Below are positions 35,398 to 44,076 of a DNA stretch of 64,000 nt, piece after piece. Positions within the stretch are counted from its first letter, which is position 1, and every line of letters begins with the position of its first letter. The notes beneath the pieces are model-generated. The model worked only from the letters and a program-made list of their open reading frames with translations. It was not told the DNA's origin and did no database searches. The position numbers and the translations under genes were made by a program. The DNA comes from Candidatus Methanomethylicia archaeon (lineage in GTDB: Archaea > Thermoproteota > Methanomethylicia > Culexarchaeales > Culexarchaeaceae): NCBI GenBank assembly GCA_025058215.1, contig JANXEO010000001.1:62001-126000 (forward strand), in the 5' to 3' direction.

Positions 35398-36171
35398 ATG
35401 AAAAGACCTTTCATAGCTTCAATATCAGGGAAAGGTGGTACTGGAAAAACCACTTTAACTTCACTATTACTTAAAGTTTTACTGGATAAACAAACTGAAG
35501 ATTTAATTTTATTAGTAGATGCAGATCCAGCTATGAATTTACATGAATTACTTGGTGTAAAAATTGAGAATAGCATAGCTGATGTAGTTGAGGAATTTAG
35601 ACGTTCAGTGGATAGACCAGAGGTAGCTATTGGATTTTCAAAAGATACTCTTTTAGAATATTGGGTGCATAAAGCTATAGTTGAATGTAAAGGATTCGAT
35701 CTATTATCAATGGGTAGAGGTGAAGGAGAAGGATGTTATTGCTATATAAATACAGTATTAACGAGAATACTGGGGAAAATCAGTAGAAATTACAGTGTAA
35801 TATTAATGGATATGGAGGCTGGACTTGAACATTTAAGTAGAAGAACAGATAGATATGTAGATACATTAATTGTTGTTGTAGATCCATCAATAATGAGTTT
35901 AAAAACTGCAGAGAAAATTAAGCAAATAATTAAAGAAGTAAATATAGAAGTTAAACAAATGTATATTGTTGGAAATAAATTACCAATATCCATGAATGAA
36001 AAATTGTATATGTGGTCTAAAAATATTGGATATGAAATTGCTGGGATAATTCCAGAAGACAATATGATACTAGAGTATAGCATAAAAGGAAAATCTCTCC
36101 TAGAATTACCAAATGAAAATCCAGCAGTAAAAGCTGTAGAGAAAATAGCAGAAAATATAGGGTTGATATAG
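35398..36171 (+). CDS. Second CooC-family ATPase, AcsF-like
   Basis: MinD-like P-loop ATPase of 257 residues. Deviant Walker A SGKGGTGKTT at the N-terminus, VDADPAMNLHELLG, and a CxC motif in GEGEGCYCYINTVLT near residue 114; DMEAGLEHLSRRTD follows. The GEGxGCYCY form resembles AcsF, the ACS-associated nickel maturation ATPase of acetogens, more than the CLCPEY form of the cooC at 25449. So this paralogue may load nickel into CdhC while the other serves CdhA (inference). It follows the RACo-like gene by 23 bases and precedes the DUF3786-like gene. Confidence 0.87.
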   Translation: MKRPFIASISGKGGTGKTTLTSLLLKVLLDKQTEDLILLVDADPAMNLHELLGVKIENSIADVVEEFRRSVDRPEVAIGFSKDTLLEYWVHKAIVECKGFDLLSMGRGEGEGCYCYINTVLTRILGKISRNYSVILMDMEAGLEHLSRRTDRYVDTLIVVVDPSIMSLKTAEKIKQIIKEVNIEVKQMYIVGNKLPISMNEKLYMWSKNIGYEIAGIIPEDNMILEYSIKGKSLLELPNENPAVKAVEKIAENIGLI

Positions 36172-36226
36172 ATATAAAAAGAAAACTTCATTAATCATAT
36201 ACAAACTATTTTAATCTGTGAATAAA

Positions 36227-36835
36227 ATGTTATCTTCATCATTAATGAATTGGTGGAACTGGAAAAATATTGGAACTAGTATAAAGACCCTTAGTGGAAG
36301 ATTGGGGTTTGGAGAAAGAGAAATTGACTTTCTTGGACTTAAACTGAATCTAGACAATGGAGAAATATATGATGAAATAAGGAAGAGATTTTTAAAAAAT
36401 GAAGAAAAAGTTGAAATATACTATGTTCTTTACATGTATTCACAAACATTACAAGATGTTAAAGAAACAAGTGAATATGTAACATTAATTGAATTATTCA
36501 AATGTATTGGAGATCTAGCAGCATCTCATTGTCCGGAATTTAAGAACGCATGTAGAAGGTTAGAAGAAGTTTTTGGGAAGAAACCAAATCTAATATATCA
36601 AGCTTCGAAAAGATTTAAACATGAACTTCTCGATTACGGTGATGCATCAGTAAAAATATATGCATTACCGAAGGTACCGATAATCATAACAATATGGTGT
36701 GGAGATGAAGAATTACCACCATCAATAAACATAATGTTTGATAAATCAGTACTTAACTATCTACCCGATTGCGAAGCTCTAGTAAGACTTACAAAAATCA
36801 CTATTGAAAGACTTATAATAACAATGGAGATATAA
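36227..36835 (+). CDS. DUF3786-like protein of the CODH/ACS island, function unknown
   Basis: About 202 residues, soluble, no signal peptide. The middle has YYVLYMYSQTLQDVKETSEYVTLIEL and the end IPIIITIWCGDEELPPSINIMFDKSVLNYLPDCE, which resembles DUF3786 proteins known from bacteria with Wood-Ljungdahl or corrinoid genes. It ends the cdh operon after RACo and the AcsF-like ATPase. The frame opens at GTG 36218; ATG 36227 is taken as the start. The mechanism is unknown. Placement suggests help in corrinoid protein or ACS maturation, stated here as inference. Confidence 0.7.
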   Translation: MLSSSLMNWWNWKNIGTSIKTLSGRLGFGEREIDFLGLKLNLDNGEIYDEIRKRFLKNEEKVEIYYVLYMYSQTLQDVKETSEYVTLIELFKCIGDLAASHCPEFKNACRRLEEVFGKKPNLIYQASKRFKHELLDYGDASVKIYALPKVPIIITIWCGDEELPPSINIMFDKSVLNYLPDCEALVRLTKITIERLIITMEI

Positions 36836-37032
36836 GTTCAATTAGAATTAGAAAGAGAAGAATAAAGTTGTGAAACATTTTAAACATTATAATATATAAC
36901 TAATAAATTAAGATTTATATAAGAAATAAAATCACAAGAGTAATTATTTATTGTAATTAATTATTGCTTTAAATATATCCTTAATTGCGACTACATATTA
37001 TCTCCATTATATTCATAGTTAATACAATCTAG
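36836..37032. other. Gene-free AT-rich gap before the tRNA
   Basis: Almost 200 bases rich in A and T. I see no coding frame, repeat or structured RNA. It would contain the transcription end of the cdh block and of the oppositely directed tRNA-Arg. Confidence 0.5.
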
Positions 37033-37107
37033 CGGGCCCGCTGGGATTTGAACCCAGGACCTCTGGCTCCGCAGGCCAGTGCTCTATCCAAACTGAGCTA
37101 CGGGCCC
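37033..37107 (-). tRNA. tRNA-Arg (anticodon GCG)
   Basis: On the minus strand the cloverleaf is complete: acceptor GGGCCCG pairing with CGGGCCC, D-arm with TAGCTCAG, anticodon stem CTGGC/GCCAG around the loop CTGCGGA (anticodon GCG, reading Arg CGC and CGU), and T-arm CTGGG-TTCAAAT-CCCAG. The discriminator base is G. CCA is not encoded. No intron is present. Confidence 0.95.
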
Positions 37108-37128
37108 TAGAAGATTGTTGAGTACTTG

Positions 37129-37141
37129 AATTTAAAAAATA
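37129..37141 (-). promoter_or_regulatory. TATA box of tRNA-Arg
   Basis: ATTTTTTAAATTC on the minus strand centres about 27 bases before the first base of the tRNA, the archaeal distance for initiation at the tRNA 5' end. Confidence 0.5.
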
Positions 37142-37238
37142 TTATTTTTATTTACCACTATTCTACTATTATGAGTGTATACAGGTAATGATAATGAAAG
37201 TAGTATGAGGGAATTAGTTTTTACTTTATTTAATAACT

Positions 37239-38114
37239 CTACATATAGTAGATTCCCATTTCCCTTGCTATCTTCTTTAATCTTTCAACTCTCTTTTCAA
37301 CTGGTGGATGTGTGGAAAATAGTTCTTCAAGCGTTCCTCCTCTCAGTGGGTTTACAATCCATAAATGTGATGTTGATGGATTCACGTTGAGAGTCAATCC
37401 AAGATTTTTAGCTCCACTAATTTTAATTAATGCATTAGCTAAACTCATTGGTTTTCTAGTTATTTTTACACCATCTTCATCTGAACCATACTCTCTTTCA
37501 CGGGATATGGCTAATTGAACTAGCATAGCTGCTATTGGTGCTAGTATAGCTGCAAGCATTGCTGTTATAATGGAACCTTCATTTCTTCTACGGTCGCCAG
37601 CACTCCATAAGACACCCCACCTACCTAAATATGCTAAATAACTTATTGCGCCAGCTATAGTTGCAGCTATTGTTGAAATTAATATATCTCTGTTCTTTAT
37701 GTGAGCAATTTCATGTCCTATAACAGCTTCTATTTCATCTTCATTTAATATTGAGAGTAAACCTTTAGTTACAGCTACAACACCATTTTTAGGACCTCTA
37801 CCAGTTGCAAAAGCATTAGGTGCACTACTTTCAACAATTGCAACTTTTGGTTTTGGTATATTTGCAGAATTAGCAACTCGTTCAACCATACGATGTAAAC
37901 GTGGATATTCACTTTCACTAACTATCCTAGCTCTCGTCATACTTAACACTATTTTATCTGAAAATAAATATGTGAATAAATTCATTAAAAGAGCCATTAA
38001 TAATGAAATTTGAATTGCCGTTAATGGACTTCCAAAAAGTGACCCTATAGCAAATCCTACAAACATTAATAGACCAGTCATAATTCCAAATAATAATACA
38101 ACTCTACCAAACAT
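37239..38114 (-). CDS. htpX: HtpX-like zinc metalloprotease (M48)
   Basis: Membrane protease of 291 residues for quality control of membrane proteins. Two hydrophobic segments start the protein (about residues 5-25 and 35-55), the zinc motif HEIAH is at residues 134-138, two further hydrophobic segments lie at about 145-165 and 180-205, and the third zinc ligand is in REREYGSDEDG. Length matches HtpX. The C-terminal STHPPVEKRVERL is typical. It starts at ATG 38114 and stands alone between the tRNA and the tpiA pair. Confidence 0.93.
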   Translation of the reverse strand: MFGRVVLLFGIMTGLLMFVGFAIGSLFGSPLTAIQISLLMALLMNLFTYLFSDKIVLSMTRARIVSESEYPRLHRMVERVANSANIPKPKVAIVESSAPNAFATGRGPKNGVVAVTKGLLSILNEDEIEAVIGHEIAHIKNRDILISTIAATIAGAISYLAYLGRWGVLWSAGDRRRNEGSIITAMLAAILAPIAAMLVQLAISREREYGSDEDGVKITRKPMSLANALIKISGAKNLGLTLNVNPSTSHLWIVNPLRGGTLEELFSTHPPVEKRVERLKKIAREMGIYYM

Positions 38115-38168
38115 ATTCTCATTTCACCATTAAAAAATGAAGTATAGAGATTTAAAAACTTAGCGTCA

Positions 38169-38861
38169 TCAAACCATAGATGCCTCGCATAGAGATGTTA
38201 AGAAAACTTCAGGATTTTTAGCTTTAACATAGGCTGAAGCTACTAAAACTCCATCTACACCAAGTTTAAATGCTATTGATACATCTTCTGCAATAGAAAT
38301 ACCAGCGCCACAAAAAACCAATATATCTTTTGAAATACTCTTAATTCTTAAAACAGAATCTGAAATAACTTCAGGTTTAACTTTACTTACAGCAATACCG
38401 GTACCTATTAATTCAGGTGGCTCTATAGCTATACCCCAAGGATTAAGATTAGCTATAGCAGATGCAACTCTAACATTATTTGCACATACAAGGGCAAGTA
38501 AACCTAGAGATCCTATTCTATCTAAAATGAACTCTATATCTGAAAGTTTTAATCTATATTCAGAGTGATTAAGTAGAGTTCCAGAAGCACCAGCTTCTTT
38601 AATAGCTTCAGGAAGAATATGTCCAGTCCAAGAACCTGGAAGTATTGGATCTACATGTTGTGAAAATACTGGTATTTCAATTGAACTTGCAATTCTGCAT
38701 AAATCAGTGTATTGTGGACAAATAATCATAGATACACCAGTCTTCTTACTAACTTTCTCAGCTATTTTAGATAATTGAAGAGCTTTACTACCAGTAGCTT
38801 CCAAGAAACATTTGAAATTAAGTACAATTATTGGAGGTTTAATTTGTGTTGCAAGAAGCAC
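38169..38861 (-). CDS. tpiA: Triosephosphate isomerase (archaeal short form)
   Basis: Interconverts dihydroxyacetone phosphate and glyceraldehyde 3-phosphate. About 230 residues, the shorter archaeal type. Catalytic residues are visible: Lys in LNFKCF, His in LLNHSEYR, and Glu in AIEPPELIGTG; the phosphate loop is FCGAGIS with VLVASAYVKA. The frame is open to TTG 38876, but GAGGATGTGAA precedes GTG 38861 and that start gives the usual length. It overlaps or abuts the end of fbp, so the two gluconeogenic genes share one transcript. Confidence 0.93.
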   Translation of the reverse strand: MLLATQIKPPIIVLNFKCFLEATGSKALQLSKIAEKVSKKTGVSMIICPQYTDLCRIASSIEIPVFSQHVDPILPGSWTGHILPEAIKEAGASGTLLNHSEYRLKLSDIEFILDRIGSLGLLALVCANNVRVASAIANLNPWGIAIEPPELIGTGIAVSKVKPEVISDSVLRIKSISKDILVFCGAGISIAEDVSIAFKLGVDGVLVASAYVKAKNPEVFLTSLCEASMV

Positions 38862-38862
38862 T

Positions 38863-39957
38863 TCACATCCTCTCAAATCTATCTTTCAATTTCTCTAAAA
38901 CTTGCGGTAGAGTGGTATACTCCATTTCCTCAGGTCCAAGTCTAGCAGGCATAAATGGACCATGTCTACGCATATAATCAGCTATTTCCATAGCTTTCAT
39001 TCTAGTAAAATCGAAGGCTGGATCATCAAATAGATCTGCAGGTCCAATTAATTTACCATTATTTAATTGAAATCCAAGAGCAATAAGTCTTGGTGGACCA
39101 TCAAATCTCGTACATCTAGCGTCTTTCAATGATACCGGCATTAATGGTCCATAATGACTGCCACGCATCCAACCAGCTACTAAATGTGGAAATGCAAAAG
39201 CTTCTAAAACTTCACCTACAGCAGGTAAACCACTTTGAGTTCTAACAATACATACTGGATCATCTTTACCAATATATCTACCAGCTATGAGAGATAATCT
39301 AGTAGTGGAACATGAAGCTGCAGCTAAACCTTCCTTACTATAGACTTTATAGATAACGTATCTACCAGTAGTTCCAATCAAAGCCAATAGATCGTACATT
39401 TCTTCAGGACAATTTAATGTAACTTTCGTTCCTTCAATAACATCTACTATTATGAAATTGAAACCTTTATGAAGTCTTGGATCTATAATTAAACCAGCTG
39501 TATTGAATGGATCCGCAAAGGCTCTAAACAGAGGTAAATTAAAGGCACCGGGCTCCGTTTTATCAGCTGCAAAAACGATTATTGGTTCACTTGGCCTTTC
39601 ATCAAATTCCAATTCAGCAACCCCTGGACCTAAACCTTTAACGGTACCGGAAAAGGCATCTGAAAGTAGATCTTGTCCAGCAGCATAAAGCTTCATTGGT
39701 TTAGAAACATTGTCTGTAACAATTTTAAAAGTTCTCCAAGCAAGTTCATGAATTTCAGAATTATCTTCTCCTTTAGTATGTGTCATTAAGCATTCTAGAT
39801 CATCACCACAATTGAAAACATAGTAATCTATGATGAGTCCAGTTTCTACAGCATGTTTTAAATTCTCTTTTGCAACATTAATTTGCTTTTGATGAACAAC
39901 ATGATGACCAGCTAAACTACCAACATCAGCTTTAATTATACTTACAGTTATCTTCAA
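38863..39957 (-). CDS. fbp: Fructose 1,6-bisphosphate aldolase/phosphatase (bifunctional, archaeal type)
   Basis: Condenses the triose phosphates and removes one phosphate to give fructose 6-phosphate, an ancestral one-way gluconeogenic enzyme. 364 residues. Features: MKITVSIIKADVGSLAGHH at the N-terminus, DYYVFNCGDDLECLMTH, FAADKTEPGAFNLPLFRAFADPFNTAGLIID, and RFDGPPRLIALGFQ. All belong to the type V FBPase family. With tpiA it lets acetyl-CoA-derived carbon enter sugars, which fits an organism fixing CO2 by the Wood-Ljungdahl route. No reason to doubt the call. Confidence 0.95.
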   Translation of the reverse strand: MKITVSIIKADVGSLAGHHVVHQKQINVAKENLKHAVETGLIIDYYVFNCGDDLECLMTHTKGEDNSEIHELAWRTFKIVTDNVSKPMKLYAAGQDLLSDAFSGTVKGLGPGVAELEFDERPSEPIIVFAADKTEPGAFNLPLFRAFADPFNTAGLIIDPRLHKGFNFIIVDVIEGTKVTLNCPEEMYDLLALIGTTGRYVIYKVYSKEGLAAASCSTTRLSLIAGRYIGKDDPVCIVRTQSGLPAVGEVLEAFAFPHLVAGWMRGSHYGPLMPVSLKDARCTRFDGPPRLIALGFQLNNGKLIGPADLFDDPAFDFTRMKAMEIADYMRRHGPFMPARLGPEEMEYTTLPQVLEKLKDRFERM

Positions 39958-40002
39958 AAAATCACCGTAATATACACTGTTAAGTTTAGAATTTAAAACT
40001 AT

Positions 40003-41811
40003 TTAACTTCCAACCTTCTCTTCTTTAACTTCAAAATAATAATATTCACCAATACTTTTCTGATATCTATCAAGCCATGAATCAGGCTTATTAACTCTAG
40101 GTCTACCAGTCTGTGGGTCTCTTCTAAAAGTAACATCTACATCATTAAGAAATTTATTCATGCCATGCCTTAATCCGGTAGGTGAATTAGCAATACCAAA
40201 TTTACCTGGAGAACCTGAAAAAACAATTAAACTATCAGCAACAATACTTTGAACTATTAAATCATGTTCAACAACAAATGCAGATGCACCTTTACTTTGA
40301 ATAATCCTTTTAATAACTCTAGCCATAGAAATCCTTTGTTCCACATCTAAATATGCACTAGGTTCATCTATCAAGTATATATTTGCATCCATAGATAAAC
40401 ATGTTGCAATTGCAACTCTTTGAAGTTCACCACCACTAAGTTCAGATAAATATGAATCCAATATGTTTTGTAGATCTAAGGGAATTAAAATTTCACTTTT
40501 AAACCATGATGAATAAAAATTATCTTTCGAAACTGCTTCTAAAACTTTACTTACAGTTAAATCTTCTTTAAAAGATATGTATTGAGGTTTATAACTAACT
40601 TTAAGATTTACAGTTGGAACGTAACCTTCATCAGCATTTAATAATCCAGCTAAAAGCTTAATGAATGTGGTTTTACCAATACCATTAGGACCTAGAACAC
40701 CGATAATTTCACCAACATGTATATTTCCAGGTTCAACTTTTAATTCAAAATCTCCAAGTCTTTTAATCATCTTCCCCCATTCAAGGAATAGAGTATATGG
40801 ATGCCATTCAATATGTGGAGGGGAAACATCAAATCTAACCGGTTCACGTCTAAATAATACATTATCAGATGGTATATAACCATCAAGATAAACATTTATT
40901 CCAACTCTAACACCATAAACCGGAGTAACAATACCATAAACACCAGGTTTACCATAAAGTACACATATTTGATCAGAAATATAATCTAAAACTGCAAGAT
41001 CATGCTCAACAACTACAACATACTTATCTTTTGAAGCTAAATTTCTTATGAATTTTGCAACCCTCATCCTTTCATAAACATCAAGATAACTTGAAGGTTC
41101 ATCAAACAAATATACATCAGCATCCCTAAGAGCTACAGCAGCTACAACAACTCTTTGAAGTTCACCACCACTAAGAACACTTAAAGGTCTATCCCAAATT
41201 CCTTTTAAACCTAAGGAATCTTTGATTTCATTTAAAATTCCACGTTCATCAACTTTAGATAAAACTTCACCTACACTACCTTTAACTACACTTGGAATTT
41301 TATCTAAATATTGAGGTTTAAGGAATATTCTAAGTTTACCATTAGATAATTTTTCAAAATATGATTGAAGTTCAGAACCTCTAAAAAATCTTATAATCTC
41401 ATCCCACTCTGGAGGTGAATCCCATCTTCCAAGATTTGGTTTAAAAACTCCACCTAGAATTTTTAATGCAGTAGATTTTCCAACGGCATTAGGTCCAAGT
41501 AGACCTAAAACTAAACCAGGTTTAGGTATTGGAAGTCTATAAAGTTTAAATTTATTTTCACCATATCTATGAACACAATCTTCTTCCAATTCATCTGGTA
41601 AATTAACTATACTTAAAGCTTTAAATGGACATTTACGAACACATATTCCACAACCAGAACATAATGATTCAATTACAACTGGTTTTCCAGTTTCAGTGTT
41701 AAATTCAATGGTTTTGTCTCCACTTCTAACCATTGGACAAAACCTATAGCACTCTTTATTACAGTCTTTGGGTTTACATTTATCAAAGTCTAAAATGGCA
41801 ATTCTAGTCAT
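40003..41811 (-). CDS. rli1: ABCE1/Rli1 ribosome recycling factor
   Basis: Soluble twin-ATPase of 602 residues that splits ribosomes after termination. N-terminal iron-sulfur domain with two ferredoxin-like sets (CKPKDCNKECYRFCP and CSGCGICVRKCPF), then two ABC domains: Walker A GPNAVGKST and GPNGIGKTT, signatures LSGGELQRV in both, Walker B DVYLFDEPSSYLD and NIYLIDEPSAYLD. It is universal in archaea and eukaryotes. It starts at ATG 41811, 44 bases after the small TFS-like gene on the same strand. Confidence 0.97.
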   Translation of the reverse strand: MTRIAILDFDKCKPKDCNKECYRFCPMVRSGDKTIEFNTETGKPVVIESLCSGCGICVRKCPFKALSIVNLPDELEEDCVHRYGENKFKLYRLPIPKPGLVLGLLGPNAVGKSTALKILGGVFKPNLGRWDSPPEWDEIIRFFRGSELQSYFEKLSNGKLRIFLKPQYLDKIPSVVKGSVGEVLSKVDERGILNEIKDSLGLKGIWDRPLSVLSGGELQRVVVAAVALRDADVYLFDEPSSYLDVYERMRVAKFIRNLASKDKYVVVVEHDLAVLDYISDQICVLYGKPGVYGIVTPVYGVRVGINVYLDGYIPSDNVLFRREPVRFDVSPPHIEWHPYTLFLEWGKMIKRLGDFELKVEPGNIHVGEIIGVLGPNGIGKTTFIKLLAGLLNADEGYVPTVNLKVSYKPQYISFKEDLTVSKVLEAVSKDNFYSSWFKSEILIPLDLQNILDSYLSELSGGELQRVAIATCLSMDANIYLIDEPSAYLDVEQRISMARVIKRIIQSKGASAFVVEHDLIVQSIVADSLIVFSGSPGKFGIANSPTGLRHGMNKFLNDVDVTFRRDPQTGRPRVNKPDSWLDRYQKSIGEYYYFEVKEEKVGS

Positions 41812-41855
41812 TAAATCACCGAACTAAAAATTTGAGAAGTGTAATAAAGAAGAAT

Positions 41856-42146
41856 TTAATGTCCTTCACGTTCTTCCTGTTCTTCTTCCTCAACCATTAG
41901 TTCTAATATTGCTTTATGATAATCCTCCATAAGCTCTAATTCTTCTTTACTTCTCTTAGGTTCTTTAACTTCAGATTCATCTACAATGGCAAGTTTTCTA
42001 CGTTTATCTTCACCAATTTCCTGTTTAACTTTATATGATTGAGAAGTATATTTTTTGGTAAATCCACAATTCCTACAAGCAAGTAGTATTTCTGCTCCAC
42101 GCTTATCAGGAACAAGCATATTTCCACACTTTTCACAAAATTCCAC
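41856..42146 (-). CDS. Short TFS/RpoM-like zinc ribbon protein lacking the C-terminal ribbon
   Basis: A 96-residue protein. The first 30 residues form the N-terminal zinc ribbon of archaeal transcript cleavage factor TFS and RNA polymerase subunit M (C4, C7, C24, C27; FCEKCGNMLVP and CRNCGFTKKY). The usual second ribbon with the acidic DE active loop, needed for RNA cleavage, is absent; instead there is a charged helix with an acidic tail (EEEEQEEREGH). So it may bind RNA polymerase without cleavage activity, or do something unrelated. No frameshift is evident. It precedes rli1 in the same direction. Confidence 0.8.
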   Translation of the reverse strand: MEFCEKCGNMLVPDKRGAEILLACRNCGFTKKYTSQSYKVKQEIGEDKRRKLAIVDESEVKEPKRSKEELELMEDYHKAILELMVEEEEQEEREGH

Positions 42147-42241
42147 TTAAATTACCTCCTTTAGCATTTACCGAAGATAGCAACCCCAAATATTAGGATA
42201 GAAACAAATATTTAAGGTTGTCTATCTAAAATTTTATTGAA

Positions 42242-43312
42242 ATGTCGATTCCAGCATATCCATTTTCTGCAATCATTGATCAAGAAAATATGAAACTTGC
42301 ATTATTATTAAATGCTATAAACCCAAGAATAGGTGGTGTACTGATAAGGGGAGCAAAAGGCACTGGGAAAAGTACAGCTGTAAGAGCATTAGCAGAACTT
42401 CTACCAGAAATAGAGATTGTAAAAGGTTGTCCTTTCAACTGTAACCCTAAGGATCCAACAAATATGTGTGAAGTATGTAGAAATAAGTATGAAAATGGTG
42501 AACCACTAGAAGTGGAAAAAAGGAAAATGAGGATAGTAACATTACCAATAGGTGCAACAGAAGATAGAGTTGTTGGAACATTAGATATAACCAGAGCTAT
42601 AAAAGAGGGTGTAAAAGCTCTTGAACCTGGATTACTTGCTGAAGCAAATCAAAATATATTGTATATTGATGAAATAAACTTGTTACCTGATCATATAGTC
42701 GACGATATACTTGATGCAGCTGCATCTGGATGGAATGTTGTTGAAAGAGAAGGAATCTCGGTAGCCCATCCAGCTAGATTTATATTGATTGGTACAATGA
42801 ATCCTGAAGAAGGTGAACTTAGACCACAATTACTTGATAGATTAGCTTTGCATGTACAAGCAGAGAATATATATGATAAAAATATGAGGATAGAAATAAT
42901 GAAGAGAAATTTAGAATATGAAGAAGATCCGGAAAAATTTAGGAAAAAGTATGAACAATATCAAAGTGAACTTAGAAGAAGGATAATTCAAGCGAGAGAA
43001 CTATTGCCAAAAGTGAAAGTTCCAGAAAAATTATTGGATGTAATATCAAGATTATGTATAAGATTGAGGGTTGATGGACATAGACCAGACATTATAATAT
43101 TGAAAACAGCAAGAACATTAGCAGCATTTGAAGGTAAAACTGAAGTTACACTAGAATACATAACAACATGTGCAAAATTAGCTTTAAGTCATAGGACTAG
43201 GAGGGGTGGATTGGAAGAACCTGCAACACCACAACAAATAGAGGAAGCTATAAAAGAAGCTGCAATTGAAGCTAAGATTCTTGAGGCTTCTCAAACAACT
43301 CCTCAAAAGTAA
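42242..43312 (+). CDS. ChlI/BchI-like AAA+ ATPase (magnesium-chelatase subunit I family)
   Basis: Soluble AAA+ protein of 356 residues. Walker [10 protein letters not shown] lies near residue 38; a cysteine insertion CPFNCNP...CEVC as in chelatase I subunits; Walker [21 protein letters not shown]; the sensor [17 protein letters not shown]. The family drives metal insertion with a VWA partner in tetrapyrrole synthesis, but many archaeal members stand alone. No chlD or chlH is nearby. A cobalt or nickel chelatase role would suit corrinoid use in this genome, yet is only an inference. It overlaps the following ABC gene by 41 bases tail to tail. Confidence 0.85.
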   Translation: MSIPAYPFSAIIDQENMKLALLLNAINPRIGGVLIRGAKGTGKSTAVRALAELLPEIEIVKGCPFNCNPKDPTNMCEVCRNKYENGEPLEVEKRKMRIVTLPIGATEDRVVGTLDITRAIKEGVKALEPGLLAEANQNILYIDEINLLPDHIVDDILDAAASGWNVVEREGISVAHPARFILIGTMNPEEGELRPQLLDRLALHVQAENIYDKNMRIEIMKRNLEYEEDPEKFRKKYEQYQSELRRRIIQARELLPKVKVPEKLLDVISRLCIRLRVDGHRPDIIILKTARTLAAFEGKTEVTLEYITTCAKLALSHRTRRGGLEEPATPQQIEEAIKEAAIEAKILEASQTTPQK

Positions 43313-44009
43313 TTTCAATTGTTCTTTTAGGCTCTATACGTTCAATTTTACCATCTCTAATCCAAGCAATACGATCACAAATACCAAGAATTTTTACATC
43401 ATGTGTAGCACAAAACACGGTAATACCACGCTTAATATTTAAATCTCTTATTAAATTTATTATTTTAAAACCTGTGTTTAAATCTAGATTAGCTGTAGGT
43501 TCATCAGCTAATAGTATTGATGGATCATTAGCTAAAGCTCTGGCTAAAGCAACCCTCTGTTGCTGTCCACCTGAAAGTTCATCAGGTTTATGATATAATC
43601 TATCACCTAATCCAACCATGTTTAAAAGCTCTGTAGCTTTTCTACGTCTTTCTTCAATGGATAAACCAGCAAAAACCATTGGCAACATAACATTATCTAG
43701 TGCATTAAGGAATGGTATTAAGTTGAATGTTTGAAATACATAACCAACTTTGAAACATCTAAATTTAGAAAGTTCAATGTCATTTAATGAAGATAGATCT
43801 ACACCATCAACAATCACAGTTCCACTGGTAGGTCTATCTAAACCGCAAATCATATTAAGTAGAGTTGTTTTACCAGATCCCGAAGGGCCCATTATCGATA
43901 TGTATTCGCCTTTATTAATTGTTAAGTCTATACCTTGGAGAGCTTTAACAATCCAATTCTTCATATGATAGTATTTATGTAGCTTTCTAATGTCGATTAT
44001 AATGCTCAT
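43272..44009 (-). CDS. Orphan ABC transporter ATPase, MacB/LolD type
   Basis: About 245 residues. Walker [10 protein letters not shown], signature LSGGQQQRV, Walker [15 protein letters not shown], and H-loop ATHD. The form [27 protein letters not shown] is typical of the FtsX-permease partner ATPases. No permease gene is adjacent; a MacB-like permease exists at 55159 with its own ATPase. The frame is open to ATG 44033 but ATG 44009 fits the TATA-like sequence around 44035-44043 and the family start. It overlaps the ChlI-like gene at the 3' end. Confidence 0.88.
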   Translation of the reverse strand: MSIIIDIRKLHKYYHMKNWIVKALQGIDLTINKGEYISIMGPSGSGKTTLLNMICGLDRPTSGTVIVDGVDLSSLNDIELSKFRCFKVGYVFQTFNLIPFLNALDNVMLPMVFAGLSIEERRRKATELLNMVGLGDRLYHKPDELSGGQQQRVALARALANDPSILLADEPTANLDLNTGFKIINLIRDLNIKRGITVFCATHDVKILGICDRIAWIRDGKIERIEPKRTIEITFEELFEKPQES

Positions 44010-44076
44010 ATACGTCAAATATAAGTTAAACATTAAAAATTTAAACTTGGCGAATAAACAGTTTTATGTGAAAACA

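Noticed and set aside
10339-36835. Methanogenesis locus
   Set aside because: Although H4MPT and F420 enzymes are present, no methyl-CoM reductase, Mtr or coenzyme M gene is in the window, so only the Wood-Ljungdahl pathway is claimed.
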